Position numbers and translations under genes: made by a program. Below are positions 18,971 to 27,573 of a stretch of DNA of 64,000 nucleotides, piece after piece. Location of the stretch: assembly GCA_012729315.1 (NCBI GenBank), contig JAAYDI010000166.1, positions 46,631-110,630 of the forward strand, read 5' to 3'. Within the stretch, counting starts at the first letter, position 1. Each line of letters opens with the position of its first letter. This DNA comes from Planctomycetaceae bacterium. Its GTDB lineage: Bacteria; Planctomycetota; Planctomycetia; Pirellulales; Pirellulaceae. The notes under the pieces were generated by a model. That model had not been told where the DNA came from. It was given only the letters and a program-made list of their open reading frames with translations, and made no database searches.

Positions 18971-20020
18971 TCAGCGCTGCACCGGAGTTGCCTCCGGCCC
19001 AGACGCGCGGCCGACCGCCGCGTCTTGCGGCGGCAGAGGAGCCCGCTGTACGGGGTTCACCTCGCGTTTCCATCCCACCGGCAACTTCGGCTGGTAGAAC
19101 TCGCGATGGAACAGGTTGAGTTGCTCCGCCAGCACGCTGAAGTTGACTTCCCGGTTGTTGAACTGGAAAGTCGTGCGCGATAGCGCTGCGCCGGTTGTGG
19201 AGTTCGGGTCGTACAACACCATGGCTTTGGGCAGGTAGTCGGCCTCGTCGATGATGATCGTGATCATTTTGAAGTTGGCCGCGTCTTCCCGCGTCTTCGG
19301 GACGGCTTCGAGCCAGTACTCGCCTTTGGTGTCCCGCGGAGTCACCACGCGCAGCCAGAACCGTTGCTTGATGTCGTCGGCTTTGGCATTGAACAGAAAC
19401 GGCAGGGGGCCCCGGCCGATGGCTTGCCCCTGCACCTCCGGCGGAAGCTGGTTCTGCACCAGCTTCTTGTTCTGCTGGTCCATCTGGTATACGAACTCGC
19501 CATCGCAAATCCAGTGATCAAAGTCGCTCGTCGCCTCCCGAGGCGGCTCCCAAGTCGGCTGATCGCCCGGGTTCTTGGGCGCCTGGTACTCCAGGACCTT
19601 GTCGACACGGAACAGGCCCTTGTCGGGCGCGGCGTACTTGATGACCCCCTCGCTGTATGTCTTGGCCACGTCCTTGGGACCGAACGTCGCATCGTACTCC
19701 CACCGCTTGAACGTGCAGCGGTACCGCTTCGTCAGGCTGCTCTTGTGCTCCCAGTAACCCAATAGCTGATCGAGATACTGCTGGTGATCGGCAGCCAGCG
19801 GGATCCACTGGGGTGCCATCGGGACAGCGGCAGCGGTCGGCACCGCCGGCGTGGCGCCCGAAGTCAGCTGGTTGCCGCTGCGCGCCACCTGAGGCACCTG
19901 CACCTGCGGATTCGCTGCGCCTCCACCAGGCGACTGCTGCGCCTGCGCCGGCAGCATCCAGGTACCAGTCCCTACGACCAGGCTCACTACAGTTACAGAC
20001 AACAGCGGTTGGTATTTCAT
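18971..20020 (-). CDS. TIGR03009-type secreted protein (planctomycete family)
   Basis: 349 residues. A signal peptide ends around LPAQAQQ. A low-complexity Pro/Ala linker precedes a conserved core with WEHKSSLTKRYRCTFKRW, YAAPDKGLFRVDKV, WICDGEFVYQMD and GEYWLEAVPKT. These are typical of the planctomycete family TIGR03009, whose core resembles LolA-like lipoprotein carriers (outer-membrane lipid handling, inferred). The Cys in RYRCTF and CDG are family features. It is a single gene on the minus strand, separated from TerB upstream by repeat DNA. The true function is unknown. Confidence 0.85.
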   Translation of the reverse strand: MKYQPLLSVTVVSLVVGTGTWMLPAQAQQSPGGGAANPQVQVPQVARSGNQLTSGATPAVPTAAAVPMAPQWIPLAADHQQYLDQLLGYWEHKSSLTKRYRCTFKRWEYDATFGPKDVAKTYSEGVIKYAAPDKGLFRVDKVLEYQAPKNPGDQPTWEPPREATSDFDHWICDGEFVYQMDQQNKKLVQNQLPPEVQGQAIGRGPLPFLFNAKADDIKQRFWLRVVTPRDTKGEYWLEAVPKTREDAANFKMITIIIDEADYLPKAMVLYDPNSTTGAALSRTTFQFNNREVNFSVLAEQLNLFHREFYQPKLPVGWKREVNPVQRAPLPPQDAAVGRASGPEATPVQR

Positions 20021-20188
20021 GGCGTCGCAATGTCTCGTTGGAAAGACAGGCTTGTCACGGTGCCCCCGGCTTCATGCCCGAGCAGGAAGGGCGGGATTCT
20101 AGCAAGAAGACGCTCCTGTCCCTAGGCCGGATTTTCCAGCCCCGTCGCACAGGTGCAGGAACGCACTTTCTCAGGAGAGGGACCAGGG

Positions 20189-20228
20189 GAATTCAGGAAT
20201 TCAGGAATTTAGGAATTCAGGAATGTGG
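20189..20228. repeat. Octanucleotide tandem repeat (GAATTCAG)
   Basis: Five consecutive 8-bp units: GAATTCAG, GAATTCAG, GAATTTAG, GAATTCAG and a degenerate GAATGTGG. It abuts the inverted-repeat element at 20231. It lies in non-coding DNA upstream of the TIGR03009 gene start. Confidence 0.85.
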
Positions 20229-20230
20229 GT

Positions 20231-20355
20231 GTGTGGCTTACTTGTTAGCCGTGCTGACAGAGCGGGTCGGCGAGCCCAACGGTTGCGCCGACTCGGAAAC
20301 GGAACCGACCGGACGCTTGCCACGTCGCACGGCCAACAAGTAGGCCGTGCCACAC
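20231..20355. repeat. 125-bp element with terminal inverted repeats (MITE/REP-like)
   Basis: The left end (20231-20254, GTGTGGC...CTTGTTAGCCGTGC) and the right end (20327-20355) are inverted copies that differ by a 5-base insertion and one substitution. They enclose 72 bp without an open frame that makes sense. The outermost 13 bases of the right end also occur at 9370-9382. The size and symmetry suit a non-autonomous mobile or REP-type element. Copy number elsewhere cannot be judged from one window. Confidence 0.6.
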
Positions 20356-20492
20356 GCTCACTGGATAGGCAAATTGGCTTGCTTGGGGAGTGCGGGAGAG
20401 ATGGTGGCCCGTGTGCTGGACGAGAAGCTGGCGCGTCAGCACGCGACTCATTTCCAAGGTACGGCGATCAGAAACCGGCGATCAGAAACAGA

Positions 20493-21116
20493 TCAGTTGT
20501 GGTTCACCGCTCGCGACACGATTTCGCGGAAGCGTGCTTCGGGCATGCCGATGGCTGCGGGCAGGTGGGCCAGCAGGGTCTGGCGGGTGGGGCTCAGATC
20601 GCCGGCTGCCGTGGCGGCGAGAAACGCGTGATAGACGAGTGTCTCCTGTTCGAGTTTGGTCAGCTGCGATGCGACGTGGCGGAGATAACCCAGCGCGTCG
20701 AGCTCCGCGTACCGGATCGCGGTGGTCTCGTGCAGCAGTTGTTCGCGCGTGATGTGGGGCTGCTCATTGCGGTGCGCGAAGTCGCACACCACTTCCAGCT
20801 CCTCGTCGGTCACGACGTTGTCCGCGGCGACGACGGCGACCAGGGCGCGGCGGATGAGTTCGCCGGCCACCTGGCGCTTCCGGGCGTGGAGCTGATCGGC
20901 GGTCAGCGTTGCCGACTCGACAGGGAATGTGCCGCGGCAGGTCGTGCATTCGATGAAATCGCCCAGCGTCTGCAGCGGGATGAGCGGGATGAAGTAGACG
21001 GTCAGGAACAGGCGGCGGGTGCGCTGCCGATAGGTGCGTTCCTGTTCGCACTGCGGGCAGCAGAACGTGCCTTTCCCGTTCGTGAACTTGAGTTCGATAG
21101 TACCGATCACAATCAT
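20493..21116 (-). CDS. Zinc-ribbon plus TerB-like domain protein
   Basis: 207 residues. The N-terminal 70 residues hold a zinc ribbon split by a hydrophobic segment: CCPQC, then LFLTVYFIPLIPL, then CTTCRG. This is a pattern of membrane-associated zinc-ribbon proteins. The C-terminal half is helical and matches the TerB-like fold (IRRALVAVVAADNVVTDEE with an acidic pair, then LVYHAFLAATAAGDLSPTRQTLL). TerB-like domains act as metal-linked sensors in stress responses. It starts 23 bp after the speA stop in the same direction, so it is probably in the same transcript. Confidence 0.75.
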   Translation of the reverse strand: MIVIGTIELKFTNGKGTFCCPQCEQERTYRQRTRRLFLTVYFIPLIPLQTLGDFIECTTCRGTFPVESATLTADQLHARKRQVAGELIRRALVAVVAADNVVTDEELEVVCDFAHRNEQPHITREQLLHETTAIRYAELDALGYLRHVASQLTKLEQETLVYHAFLAATAAGDLSPTRQTLLAHLPAAIGMPEARFREIVSRAVNHN

Positions 21117-21139
21117 CAGAACTCGCTGGTCAGGGCGGC

Positions 21140-23059
21140 TTACATCTCTTCCTTTTCCAGATAGGTGTAGCCGTTCAGGGCTTCTTCGTAGAATTTCAGG
21201 CAGCGGCCGGCCGCCGTGTTGTCAAGCTTGCCCTGCTGGACCGCCCGCTCGACCGCCGCCTGCAGGCGCTCGATCAACTCAGCGCGGCGGAACCCGACGT
21301 AGTCCAGCACATCGGTCACGGTATCGCCCTTGATGAACGACTCGATCACCACATCGCCTTCCTCGGTGAGGTTGACGTGCGCGGCGTTGGTGTCGCCGAA
21401 CAGGTTGTGCAGGTCCCCCAGAATCTCCTGATACGCGCCGACCAGGAACGCGCCGAGCACGTAGGGGGCGTCGTCGACCGGGTGCAGGAGCAGCGAGCGT
21501 TTGATGTCGCGGCGGTCGATGAAGTGATCGATCTTGCCGTCGGAGTCGCACGTGATATCGGCCAGCACGGCCGCCCGTGTGGGACGCTGATCGAGCCGGT
21601 GGATGGGCATGATCGGGAACAGCTGGTTGATGGCCCAGCTGTCGGGCAGCGACTGGAACACGGAGAAGTTACAGAAGTACGTATCACACAGCAGGCGATC
21701 GAGCTGGGTCAGTTCCTCCGGGACATAATCCATCGCGTTGACCATCCGGCGGATCTGCCGCGTGATGGTCCAGAACAGGTTCTCGGCCAGGGCGCGCTGT
21801 TCGAGCGACAGGTGACCGGTTCCGAACAGATTGATGGCGGTATCCAGCCACTGCTGGGCATCGTGGAACGACTCCAGCACATTGCGCGGGTTGAGTTCAT
21901 TGAGTGTGTGGTAGAGGTCCTGAATGGGCTGTGGTGCCGACTTGGGCGCCTGTTCGGGAATCGCGATCCGGCTCTCCTGCCGCGTGACGCCCAGCACGTT
22001 GAACAGCAGGGCGCTGTGATAGGCGACGACCGCGCGGCCGCTCTCCGTAATGATGTGCGGGTGCGGGACTCCGGCGTCGTCACAGATGGTCTGGATGTGG
22101 TAGACGACGTCGTTGCCGTATTCCTGCATGGTGTAGTTCACGCTGGAGGTGAAATCGGTCTGCGAGCCGTCGTAGTCGACCCCCAGCCCGCCGCCGACGT
22201 CCAGGTACTCCAGCCCGGCGCCGCACTGGACCAGGTTCGTGTACACGCGCGTGGACTCCATCAGCGCGTTCTTGACATGCCGGATGCTGGTGATCTGGCT
22301 GCCCAGGTGGAAGTGGAGCAGTTTCAGGCAGTCGGCCATGTTCCGCTGCTTGAGCGTTTCGAGCACGGCCAGGATTTCGGCCACGGTCAGTCCGAACTTG
22401 GAGCGGTAGCCGCCGGACGTTTGCCAGCGTCCGGACCCGCGGGCCGCGAGTTTGGCACGCACGCCGATGCGTGGCCGCACCCCCATACGCTGGGCGTGAT
22501 GCAGGACGAGCTCGAGGTCGGTGTATTTTTCCAGCACGGGGATGACCAGCCGCCCCATTTTCTGGGCCAGCATCGCCATCTCCAGGAACTCGCTGTCCTT
22601 GAAGCCGTTGCAGATGATCGGCGCGTCGGCATCGGTCATGGCGACGACCGCCAGCAGCTCCGGCTTGCTGCCCGCTTCGAGGCCGAATCCGTACGGCTTG
22701 CCGAACTGGATGATCTCCTCCACCACCTGCCGCTGCTGGTTCACCTTGATCGGGTAGACGCACGAGTAGCCGCCCTGATAGTCGTATTCCTTCATGGCGT
22801 TGGCAAATACCTGGTGGATCTCGTGGATGCGATCCTTCAGGATGCCGCTGAAGCGGACGAGAATCGGCAGGCTCAGCCCGCGCAGCTCCAGGCGATCGAC
22901 CAGCTCCTTGAGATCAATCGCACGCGCCGGATCCCGTTCCGGATGCACCAGCAGATGCCCGTTGGCGTGGACGCTGAAGTAACCGTTGCCCCACCGGCCG
23001 ACATCGTACAGTTCGCTGGTGTCGACGGTCGTCCAGCGGTTTACTACATCTTTGAGCAT
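21140..23059 (-). CDS. speA: Biosynthetic arginine decarboxylase
   Basis: 639 residues from ATG 23059 (GGGGAGAG upstream). It is PLP-dependent and converts arginine to agmatine, the first step of polyamine synthesis. The PLP lysine is Lys105 in VYPIKVNQQ. Other landmarks are HFHLGSQI, YLDVGGGLGVDYDGS and the C-terminal NFSVFQSLPDSWAINQLFPI. Length and order match SpeA of the alanine-racemase fold group. A TerB-like gene follows 23 bp downstream. No agmatine-processing gene is in the window. Confidence 0.95.
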   Translation of the reverse strand: MLKDVVNRWTTVDTSELYDVGRWGNGYFSVHANGHLLVHPERDPARAIDLKELVDRLELRGLSLPILVRFSGILKDRIHEIHQVFANAMKEYDYQGGYSCVYPIKVNQQRQVVEEIIQFGKPYGFGLEAGSKPELLAVVAMTDADAPIICNGFKDSEFLEMAMLAQKMGRLVIPVLEKYTDLELVLHHAQRMGVRPRIGVRAKLAARGSGRWQTSGGYRSKFGLTVAEILAVLETLKQRNMADCLKLLHFHLGSQITSIRHVKNALMESTRVYTNLVQCGAGLEYLDVGGGLGVDYDGSQTDFTSSVNYTMQEYGNDVVYHIQTICDDAGVPHPHIITESGRAVVAYHSALLFNVLGVTRQESRIAIPEQAPKSAPQPIQDLYHTLNELNPRNVLESFHDAQQWLDTAINLFGTGHLSLEQRALAENLFWTITRQIRRMVNAMDYVPEELTQLDRLLCDTYFCNFSVFQSLPDSWAINQLFPIMPIHRLDQRPTRAAVLADITCDSDGKIDHFIDRRDIKRSLLLHPVDDAPYVLGAFLVGAYQEILGDLHNLFGDTNAAHVNLTEEGDVVIESFIKGDTVTDVLDYVGFRRAELIERLQAAVERAVQQGKLDNTAAGRCLKFYEEALNGYTYLEKEEM

Positions 23060-23311
23060 CGTGGCCGTCTCTCCCCGTACAATGGACTCGCAATGGACTC
23101 GTCCTGGCATCGCCGCGCGGGCCGCACGGGTTGTGCGTCAGCCACTGCCACGTCCCCGTGATGCCCGATCATGATACCCGACACCGCGGAAATGCCATAC
23201 AGATGTTGGGCGCAATTGCCTGCCGGGGCCCCCGGGCATTCCCGCGCCGAATCGTATACAGTAGTGTCGAGAGGGAGTATTGACCAGCCGCAGATTGATC
23301 GTACGAGGCGT

Positions 23312-24232
23312 ATGCTCGTGAACTCACCGCTCGCGTCCACCATGCAGCTGCACTGGACGGTCAGTCTGCGCGCCAGTTGCCTGCATGCGGCCGAAGCACT
23401 GGCGCACGGTCAGCTGATCGTCGATCCGATCCTGGCCGAGGCGATCACGCCGGCGGCCCAGGAGCTGCGCAAGGCAATCACGGCCGCCGGCCTCCCGCGG
23501 ATCCAGTTCTGGCGCAACCTGGTCGGGCTGTCCGTGCTGGTCGACGGGCTGGGCGAACTGGCCGAACGGGCGGTGGCCGAGACGGTCGGCGCGACCCGTG
23601 CCGCGCCGCTGGCGCGGAATCTGCTAGCGTCCCTGGCCGGGCTGGAGTCGTCCGTGCGGCGCGTCTTCCCGGACCTGCGCGACGAACTGGCGCTGCGCCA
23701 GCTGTCGCTGCGCGAACAGTGGGAGACGCAAGGGCCGGCGCTGCTGCAGCACATCGCCAGCTGGAGCGACCCGCGGGTGGTGGCGCCGGCAGCGCAGGTG
23801 GTGCTTGTGTATCCCGCGCTGGGCGGCGGCGGGGCGGCTCACCTCCCGTTCAATCTAGTCCACTTGGAGGCTGTGCTGACCAGTCCCCTGCCGGAGCTGC
23901 CCGAGAACCTGCGGCTGGCCTGGTTGCTCGCCCAACTGGGTCTGCCGGCGCTGAGCGATCCGATCCCGGGGGACCGCCTGCCCGATATCGCCGCGCTGGC
24001 CATGCTGCCCGTTACCTTGCAGGCGGCCCAGGACCTGCAGCTGGTGGAAGCCAGCCCGGAGATGCTCGACCGGGCGCTCAGCGCATGGCAGATCCTGACA
24101 CCCACCAGCGCCGACCCGGTGGATGTGCTGTGGCGCTGGTGGAGCACCTGTCTGGAGACGCGGCCGCGGTGGGACGTCGCACTGACGGCGCTCGACCGGA
24201 TGCTGGGTGGCAGCCCGCCCCCGGCTTCTTGA
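23312..24232 (+). CDS. Conserved hypothetical protein upstream of ispD
   Basis: 306 residues from ATG 23312 (GAGG six bases upstream; ATG 23342 is an alternative). No signal peptide or membrane segment is seen. The sequence is helical and rich in Leu/Ala (LRASCLHAAEALAHGQLIVDPI near the start, LREQWETQGPALLQHIASW in the middle). I recognise no catalytic motif. It is divergent from speA and 72 bp upstream of ispD, so it may share a transcript with ispD and tyrS. Codon use is like its neighbours, supporting a real gene. Function unknown. Confidence 0.7.
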   Translation: MLVNSPLASTMQLHWTVSLRASCLHAAEALAHGQLIVDPILAEAITPAAQELRKAITAAGLPRIQFWRNLVGLSVLVDGLGELAERAVAETVGATRAAPLARNLLASLAGLESSVRRVFPDLRDELALRQLSLREQWETQGPALLQHIASWSDPRVVAPAAQVVLVYPALGGGGAAHLPFNLVHLEAVLTSPLPELPENLRLAWLLAQLGLPALSDPIPGDRLPDIAALAMLPVTLQAAQDLQLVEASPEMLDRALSAWQILTPTSADPVDVLWRWWSTCLETRPRWDVALTALDRMLGGSPPPAS

Positions 24233-24304
24233 CGCCTCCGACCGAAACTCGACAATAGAGCAGCCCCGTACCAGAGCATCGGGGCGCAAGCGAAGGAGCA
24301 GATT

Positions 24305-25045
24305 GTGGCCACCTACAGCGTCATCCTGGCCGCCGCCGGCCAGAGCAGTCGCTTTCGCGACAAGAACTACAAGAAGCCGTTCGCCCCGCTGGCCGATCGC
24401 GCGGTCTGGCTCCATTCGGCCGAGAAGTTCATCAACCGCGAGGACGTGAAGCAGCTGCTGCTGATCATCAGTCCGGAAGACCGCGATACGTTCGACGCCA
24501 AGTTCGCCGCCAACGTGGCGATCCTCGGCATCCAGGTGGTGCCCGGAGGCAAGGAACGTACCGACTCGATCGCCAACGCGCTGGAACAGGTGCGGGCGGA
24601 CGTCGATTGCGTGGCCGTGCATGACGCGGCCCGCCCCTGTCTGGCCACCGAGTGGATCGACAAGGTCTTTGCCGCTGCCGAGCGGACCGGCGCGGCCATT
24701 CTGGCGATCCCGGTTGCCGGGACCCTCAAACGCGTCGGCCGAGACCAGCAGGTGGTCGAGACCGTGGCGCGGACCGGTCTGTGGGAGGCCCAGACGCCGC
24801 AGGTTTTCCACCGCCAGCTGCTCCTGGACGCCTACGCCCGCCGCGGCCGGCAGTCGGCGACCGACGACGCGCAGCTGGTCGAGCGGCTCGGACACCCGGT
24901 CACCATCGTGCCCGGCTCGCCCGTGAATCTGAAGATCACCACCCGCGACGACCTGGCCTTCGCCGCCCAGGCGCTCAAAGCCCTGCCCAAGCCGAAGATC
25001 CTCGGTCCCGCTCACCCCTTTGCCGACGACGATCTGTGGCGCTGA
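24305..25045 (+). CDS. ispD: 2-C-methyl-D-erythritol 4-phosphate cytidylyltransferase
   Basis: 246 residues, GTG start at 24305 with GAAGGAG eight bases upstream. It catalyses the CTP-dependent step of the MEP isoprenoid pathway. Motifs: the nucleotide-binding N-terminus VILAAAGQSSRFRDKNYKKPF, GGKERTDSIANAL, AVHDAARPC, the GTLKRV region, EAQTPQVF and TDDAQLVERLG. Length is typical. tyrS follows after 26 bp. No other MEP-pathway gene lies here. Confidence 0.95.
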   Translation: MATYSVILAAAGQSSRFRDKNYKKPFAPLADRAVWLHSAEKFINREDVKQLLLIISPEDRDTFDAKFAANVAILGIQVVPGGKERTDSIANALEQVRADVDCVAVHDAARPCLATEWIDKVFAAAERTGAAILAIPVAGTLKRVGRDQQVVETVARTGLWEAQTPQVFHRQLLLDAYARRGRQSATDDAQLVERLGHPVTIVPGSPVNLKITTRDDLAFAAQALKALPKPKILGPAHPFADDDLWR

Positions 25046-25071
25046 CCACTTGCACAGGAACCACTGCCGCG

Positions 25072-26370
25072 ATGACCACCAGCCGGTTGCCGATCTACGA
25101 CGAACTCAAATGGCGCGGCCTCCTCCACCAGGTGACGGACGAGGAGCACCTCGCGCGGTGGCTCCACGAGGGGTCGCGCACGCTCTATCTGGGCGTGGAC
25201 CCGACGGCCGACAGCCTGCACATCGGCCATTTCCTGCCCGTGATGACGCTGCGCCGCTTCCAGCGCGCCGGCCACCGCCCCATTCTGCTGGTCGGCGGTG
25301 CCACCGGCATGGTGGGCGACCCGAGCGGCAAGAGCGAAGAGCGGAACCTGCTGTCGGTCGACACGCTGCGCGCGAACGTGGCGGGGATGGAGCGGCAGAT
25401 GCGTCGCCTGCTGGATTTCGACGCCGCGTCCGGCTCGGCCCGGCTGGTGAACAACTACGACTGGATGTCCCAGTTTGGTTACCTGGAGTTTCTGCGGGAT
25501 GTCGGCAAGAACTTCCCCGTCAACGTGATGCTGGCCAAGGACTCCGTCAAGAGCCGGCTGGAGCGGGTCGATGGCGGATTGAGCTACACCGAATTCAGCT
25601 ACATGCTGCTGCAGGCCTACGATTTTCTGCACCTCTACGAACGCTACGGCTGCGAACTGCAGGTGGGGGGCAGCGACCAGTGGGGTAACATCACCGCCGG
25701 GATCGATCTGGCGCGGCGCGTGCACGGTGTGCAGCTCTACGGGCTGACCCTGCCCCTGCTGACAAAGTCCGACGGGACCAAGATGGGCAAGACGGAGACG
25801 GGCGCCATCTGGTTGTCGGCCGACCGCACGAGCCCCTACGCTTTCTACCAGTACTGGATCAATGTGTCCGACGAAGATGCCGGGAAGTGCCTGCGGCTGC
25901 TCACCGAACTGGACCGCGCGGAGATCGAGTCGCTGGACGCCGCCCGGCAGGCGGAACCGCATCTGCGCCAGAGCCAGCGGCGATTGGCCGAGACGCTCAC
26001 CCAGCTGATCCACGGCGATGCGGGGCTGGCCAAGGCTCAGCAGGCAACGCAGGTCTTTTTCGGCGCGGAATGCGGTGACCTCACCGATCGCGAGTTGCTG
26101 GAGATCTTCGCGGATGTGCCGAGCCAGGAGGTGCCGCGCGCACGCCTGGAAGGCGAAGGGCTCAGCTTGATCGAAGCGCTCGTGCTGGCCGGCCTTGCCA
26201 AGTCCAACGGGGACGCGCGCCGCGCGATCGAACAGGGTGGGGCCTACGTGAACAACCGGCGGCGCACAGACCTGGCCACCCGGCTGACCGGCGCCGATCT
26301 GGCCGGCGGCAGCGTGGTCGTGCTGCGGTCGGGCAAAAAACGCTACGCGCTGTTGCGGTTTGCCGCATGA
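25072..26370 (+). CDS. tyrS: Tyrosyl-tRNA synthetase
   Basis: 432 residues from ATG 25072. A class-I synthetase: the HIGH motif is HIGH at 50-53 (LHIGHFLPVM) and the KMSKS motif is KMGKT (from Lys237). The tyrosine pocket GGSDQWGNITAGI and an S4 RNA-binding domain at the C-terminus (LAKSNGDARRAIEQGGAYVNN) are present. Length matches bacterial TyrRS. It follows ispD closely, and the next membrane-protein gene is 18 bp away. No T-box or other regulatory structure is apparent upstream. Confidence 0.96.
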   Translation: MTTSRLPIYDELKWRGLLHQVTDEEHLARWLHEGSRTLYLGVDPTADSLHIGHFLPVMTLRRFQRAGHRPILLVGGATGMVGDPSGKSEERNLLSVDTLRANVAGMERQMRRLLDFDAASGSARLVNNYDWMSQFGYLEFLRDVGKNFPVNVMLAKDSVKSRLERVDGGLSYTEFSYMLLQAYDFLHLYERYGCELQVGGSDQWGNITAGIDLARRVHGVQLYGLTLPLLTKSDGTKMGKTETGAIWLSADRTSPYAFYQYWINVSDEDAGKCLRLLTELDRAEIESLDAARQAEPHLRQSQRRLAETLTQLIHGDAGLAKAQQATQVFFGAECGDLTDRELLEIFADVPSQEVPRARLEGEGLSLIEALVLAGLAKSNGDARRAIEQGGAYVNNRRRTDLATRLTGADLAGGSVVVLRSGKKRYALLRFAA

Positions 26371-26388
26371 GGCTGGAGTGCGGAACTG

Positions 26389-27117
26389 ATGCGCGGCCCA
26401 CGTGAACGATGGCGACAGGTGGCCGTGGCTGCCCTGGTCGTGGCCGCTTTGGCCAGCCTAGCAGTCGTGGTCCTGCGCGCGGCGCTGAACCGCGTGCCTG
26501 GTTTCTACGCGGCCGCCCTGGCGCTGCCGGCGGTGGAGCAAACGGCCGCCGGGGAAGAGCTGGAACGGAACATCGTGGCGATTCACAACGAAGTACGGGA
26601 CCGCCACCGTTGGAACGCCGTGTTCACCGAGGCGCAGGTCAACGGCTGGCTGGCCACCGACCTGCCCGAGAAGTTCCCCCGCATCCTGCCGCCCGACCTG
26701 CACGACCCGCGCGTGGCCTTCACACCGAATCAGCTCCAGATCGCCTGCCAGTACGACCTTCCCAGCGGCACCCGGGTGGTGAGCCTCGCGCTCGAAGTGC
26801 AACTGGGCGAAGAACCCAACACGCTGGCTGTCCGTATTCGCGGAGCGCGGGCCGGCTGGGTCCCGCTGCCGCTCCGGCCGCTCCTCGACCGCATCACCGA
26901 AGCTGTCCAACTCAACGAACTGCCGATCCGCTGGGTCCAGTCGGCCGGTGATCCGGTCGCCTTGATTACGATCGCGGACGGAGACTCTCGGGAAGGGGCA
27001 TCCCAGTTCGTGTTGGAGCATATCGAGATCCGGGCCGGCCAACTGCACCTGGCTGGCCGCGCCGGCGGACCCGATGTTGCACAACCGGCATGTGCGTCCA
27101 CCGGGCCCGAGCGCTGA
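26389..27117 (+). CDS. Membrane-anchored hypothetical protein
   Basis: 242 residues. A single N-terminal helix (VAVAALVVAALASLAVVVL) is followed by a soluble domain with LERNIVAIHNEVRDRHRWNAVFTEAQVNGWLATDLPEKFP and alternating beta strands (LQIACQYDLPSGTRVVSLALEV). The layout resembles planctomycete anchored proteins with a lipid-carrier-like beta domain, but I recognise no family. It starts 18 bp after tyrS and is convergent with the LigD-like gene. It is probably periplasmic and anchored. Function unknown. Confidence 0.7.
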   Translation: MRGPRERWRQVAVAALVVAALASLAVVVLRAALNRVPGFYAAALALPAVEQTAAGEELERNIVAIHNEVRDRHRWNAVFTEAQVNGWLATDLPEKFPRILPPDLHDPRVAFTPNQLQIACQYDLPSGTRVVSLALEVQLGEEPNTLAVRIRGARAGWVPLPLRPLLDRITEAVQLNELPIRWVQSAGDPVALITIADGDSREGASQFVLEHIEIRAGQLHLAGRAGGPDVAQPACASTGPER

Positions 27118-27178
27118 AGCGCGATCCGCAGGCGAGGATCAGACGAGCGCGGCCCGGAGCAGGCAGGCACAGGGGGCT

Positions 27179-27559
27179 CTATCCGGGCGCGGCGGGAACG
27201 TAACAGAACGTCCAGTACCGCGGCTGATCCCCGGCGATCTCGAGCGCGATCTGTCCGTCGAGCCGGTTGCCGCGGACCCGCACGCGCCAAGCCGCGGACG
27301 ATTGGGACTCCGTGCGATACGCCCCCGCATCCCAGCGTGTCACGTGGCCGCGGTCACCCGACACCGGTCCTTCCAATTCGAGGTAGTCCAGGCGGTGGTC
27401 CGCCAGACGCTCGGCGGCGATCCGCCGGCCTGGTACGGGCTCTTCGGCCACCGCCCACGTTGCCAGCACGCCGTTTGTTTCCAGCATCAGGTCCCAGTGA
27501 CCGGGGCGGGATGCGTGCGGAGGCAGGTCGTGCCGGAGTATCACGTAACGTCGGAGCAT
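27179..27559 (-). CDS. Stand-alone LigD 3'-phosphoesterase-domain protein
   Basis: 126 residues. It resembles the 3'-phosphoesterase (PE) module of bacterial NHEJ ligase D. YVILRHDLPP, HWDLMLETNGVLATWAV and YLELEGPVSGDRGHVTRWD correspond to the family pattern (F.iqkHda...hyDfRLE..GvL.SWAvPkGP and the later beta strands). The His and Asp of the metal site are kept (HD, then HWDLMLE). It is shorter than full PE domains at its N-terminus. No Ku or ligase gene is in the window, so an end-processing role in DNA repair is inferred from the family only. It lies 15 bp upstream of the DUF11 gene stop region in the same orientation. Confidence 0.8.
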   Translation of the reverse strand: MLRRYVILRHDLPPHASRPGHWDLMLETNGVLATWAVAEEPVPGRRIAAERLADHRLDYLELEGPVSGDRGHVTRWDAGAYRTESQSSAAWRVRVRGNRLDGQIALEIAGDQPRYWTFCYVPAAPG

Positions 27560-27573
27560 GGCGTCCGCCGATT

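Noticed and set aside
21377..23161. 594-codon plus-strand frame opposite speA
   Set aside because: SpeA motifs are complete on the minus strand. The opposite frame is a codon-bias artefact.
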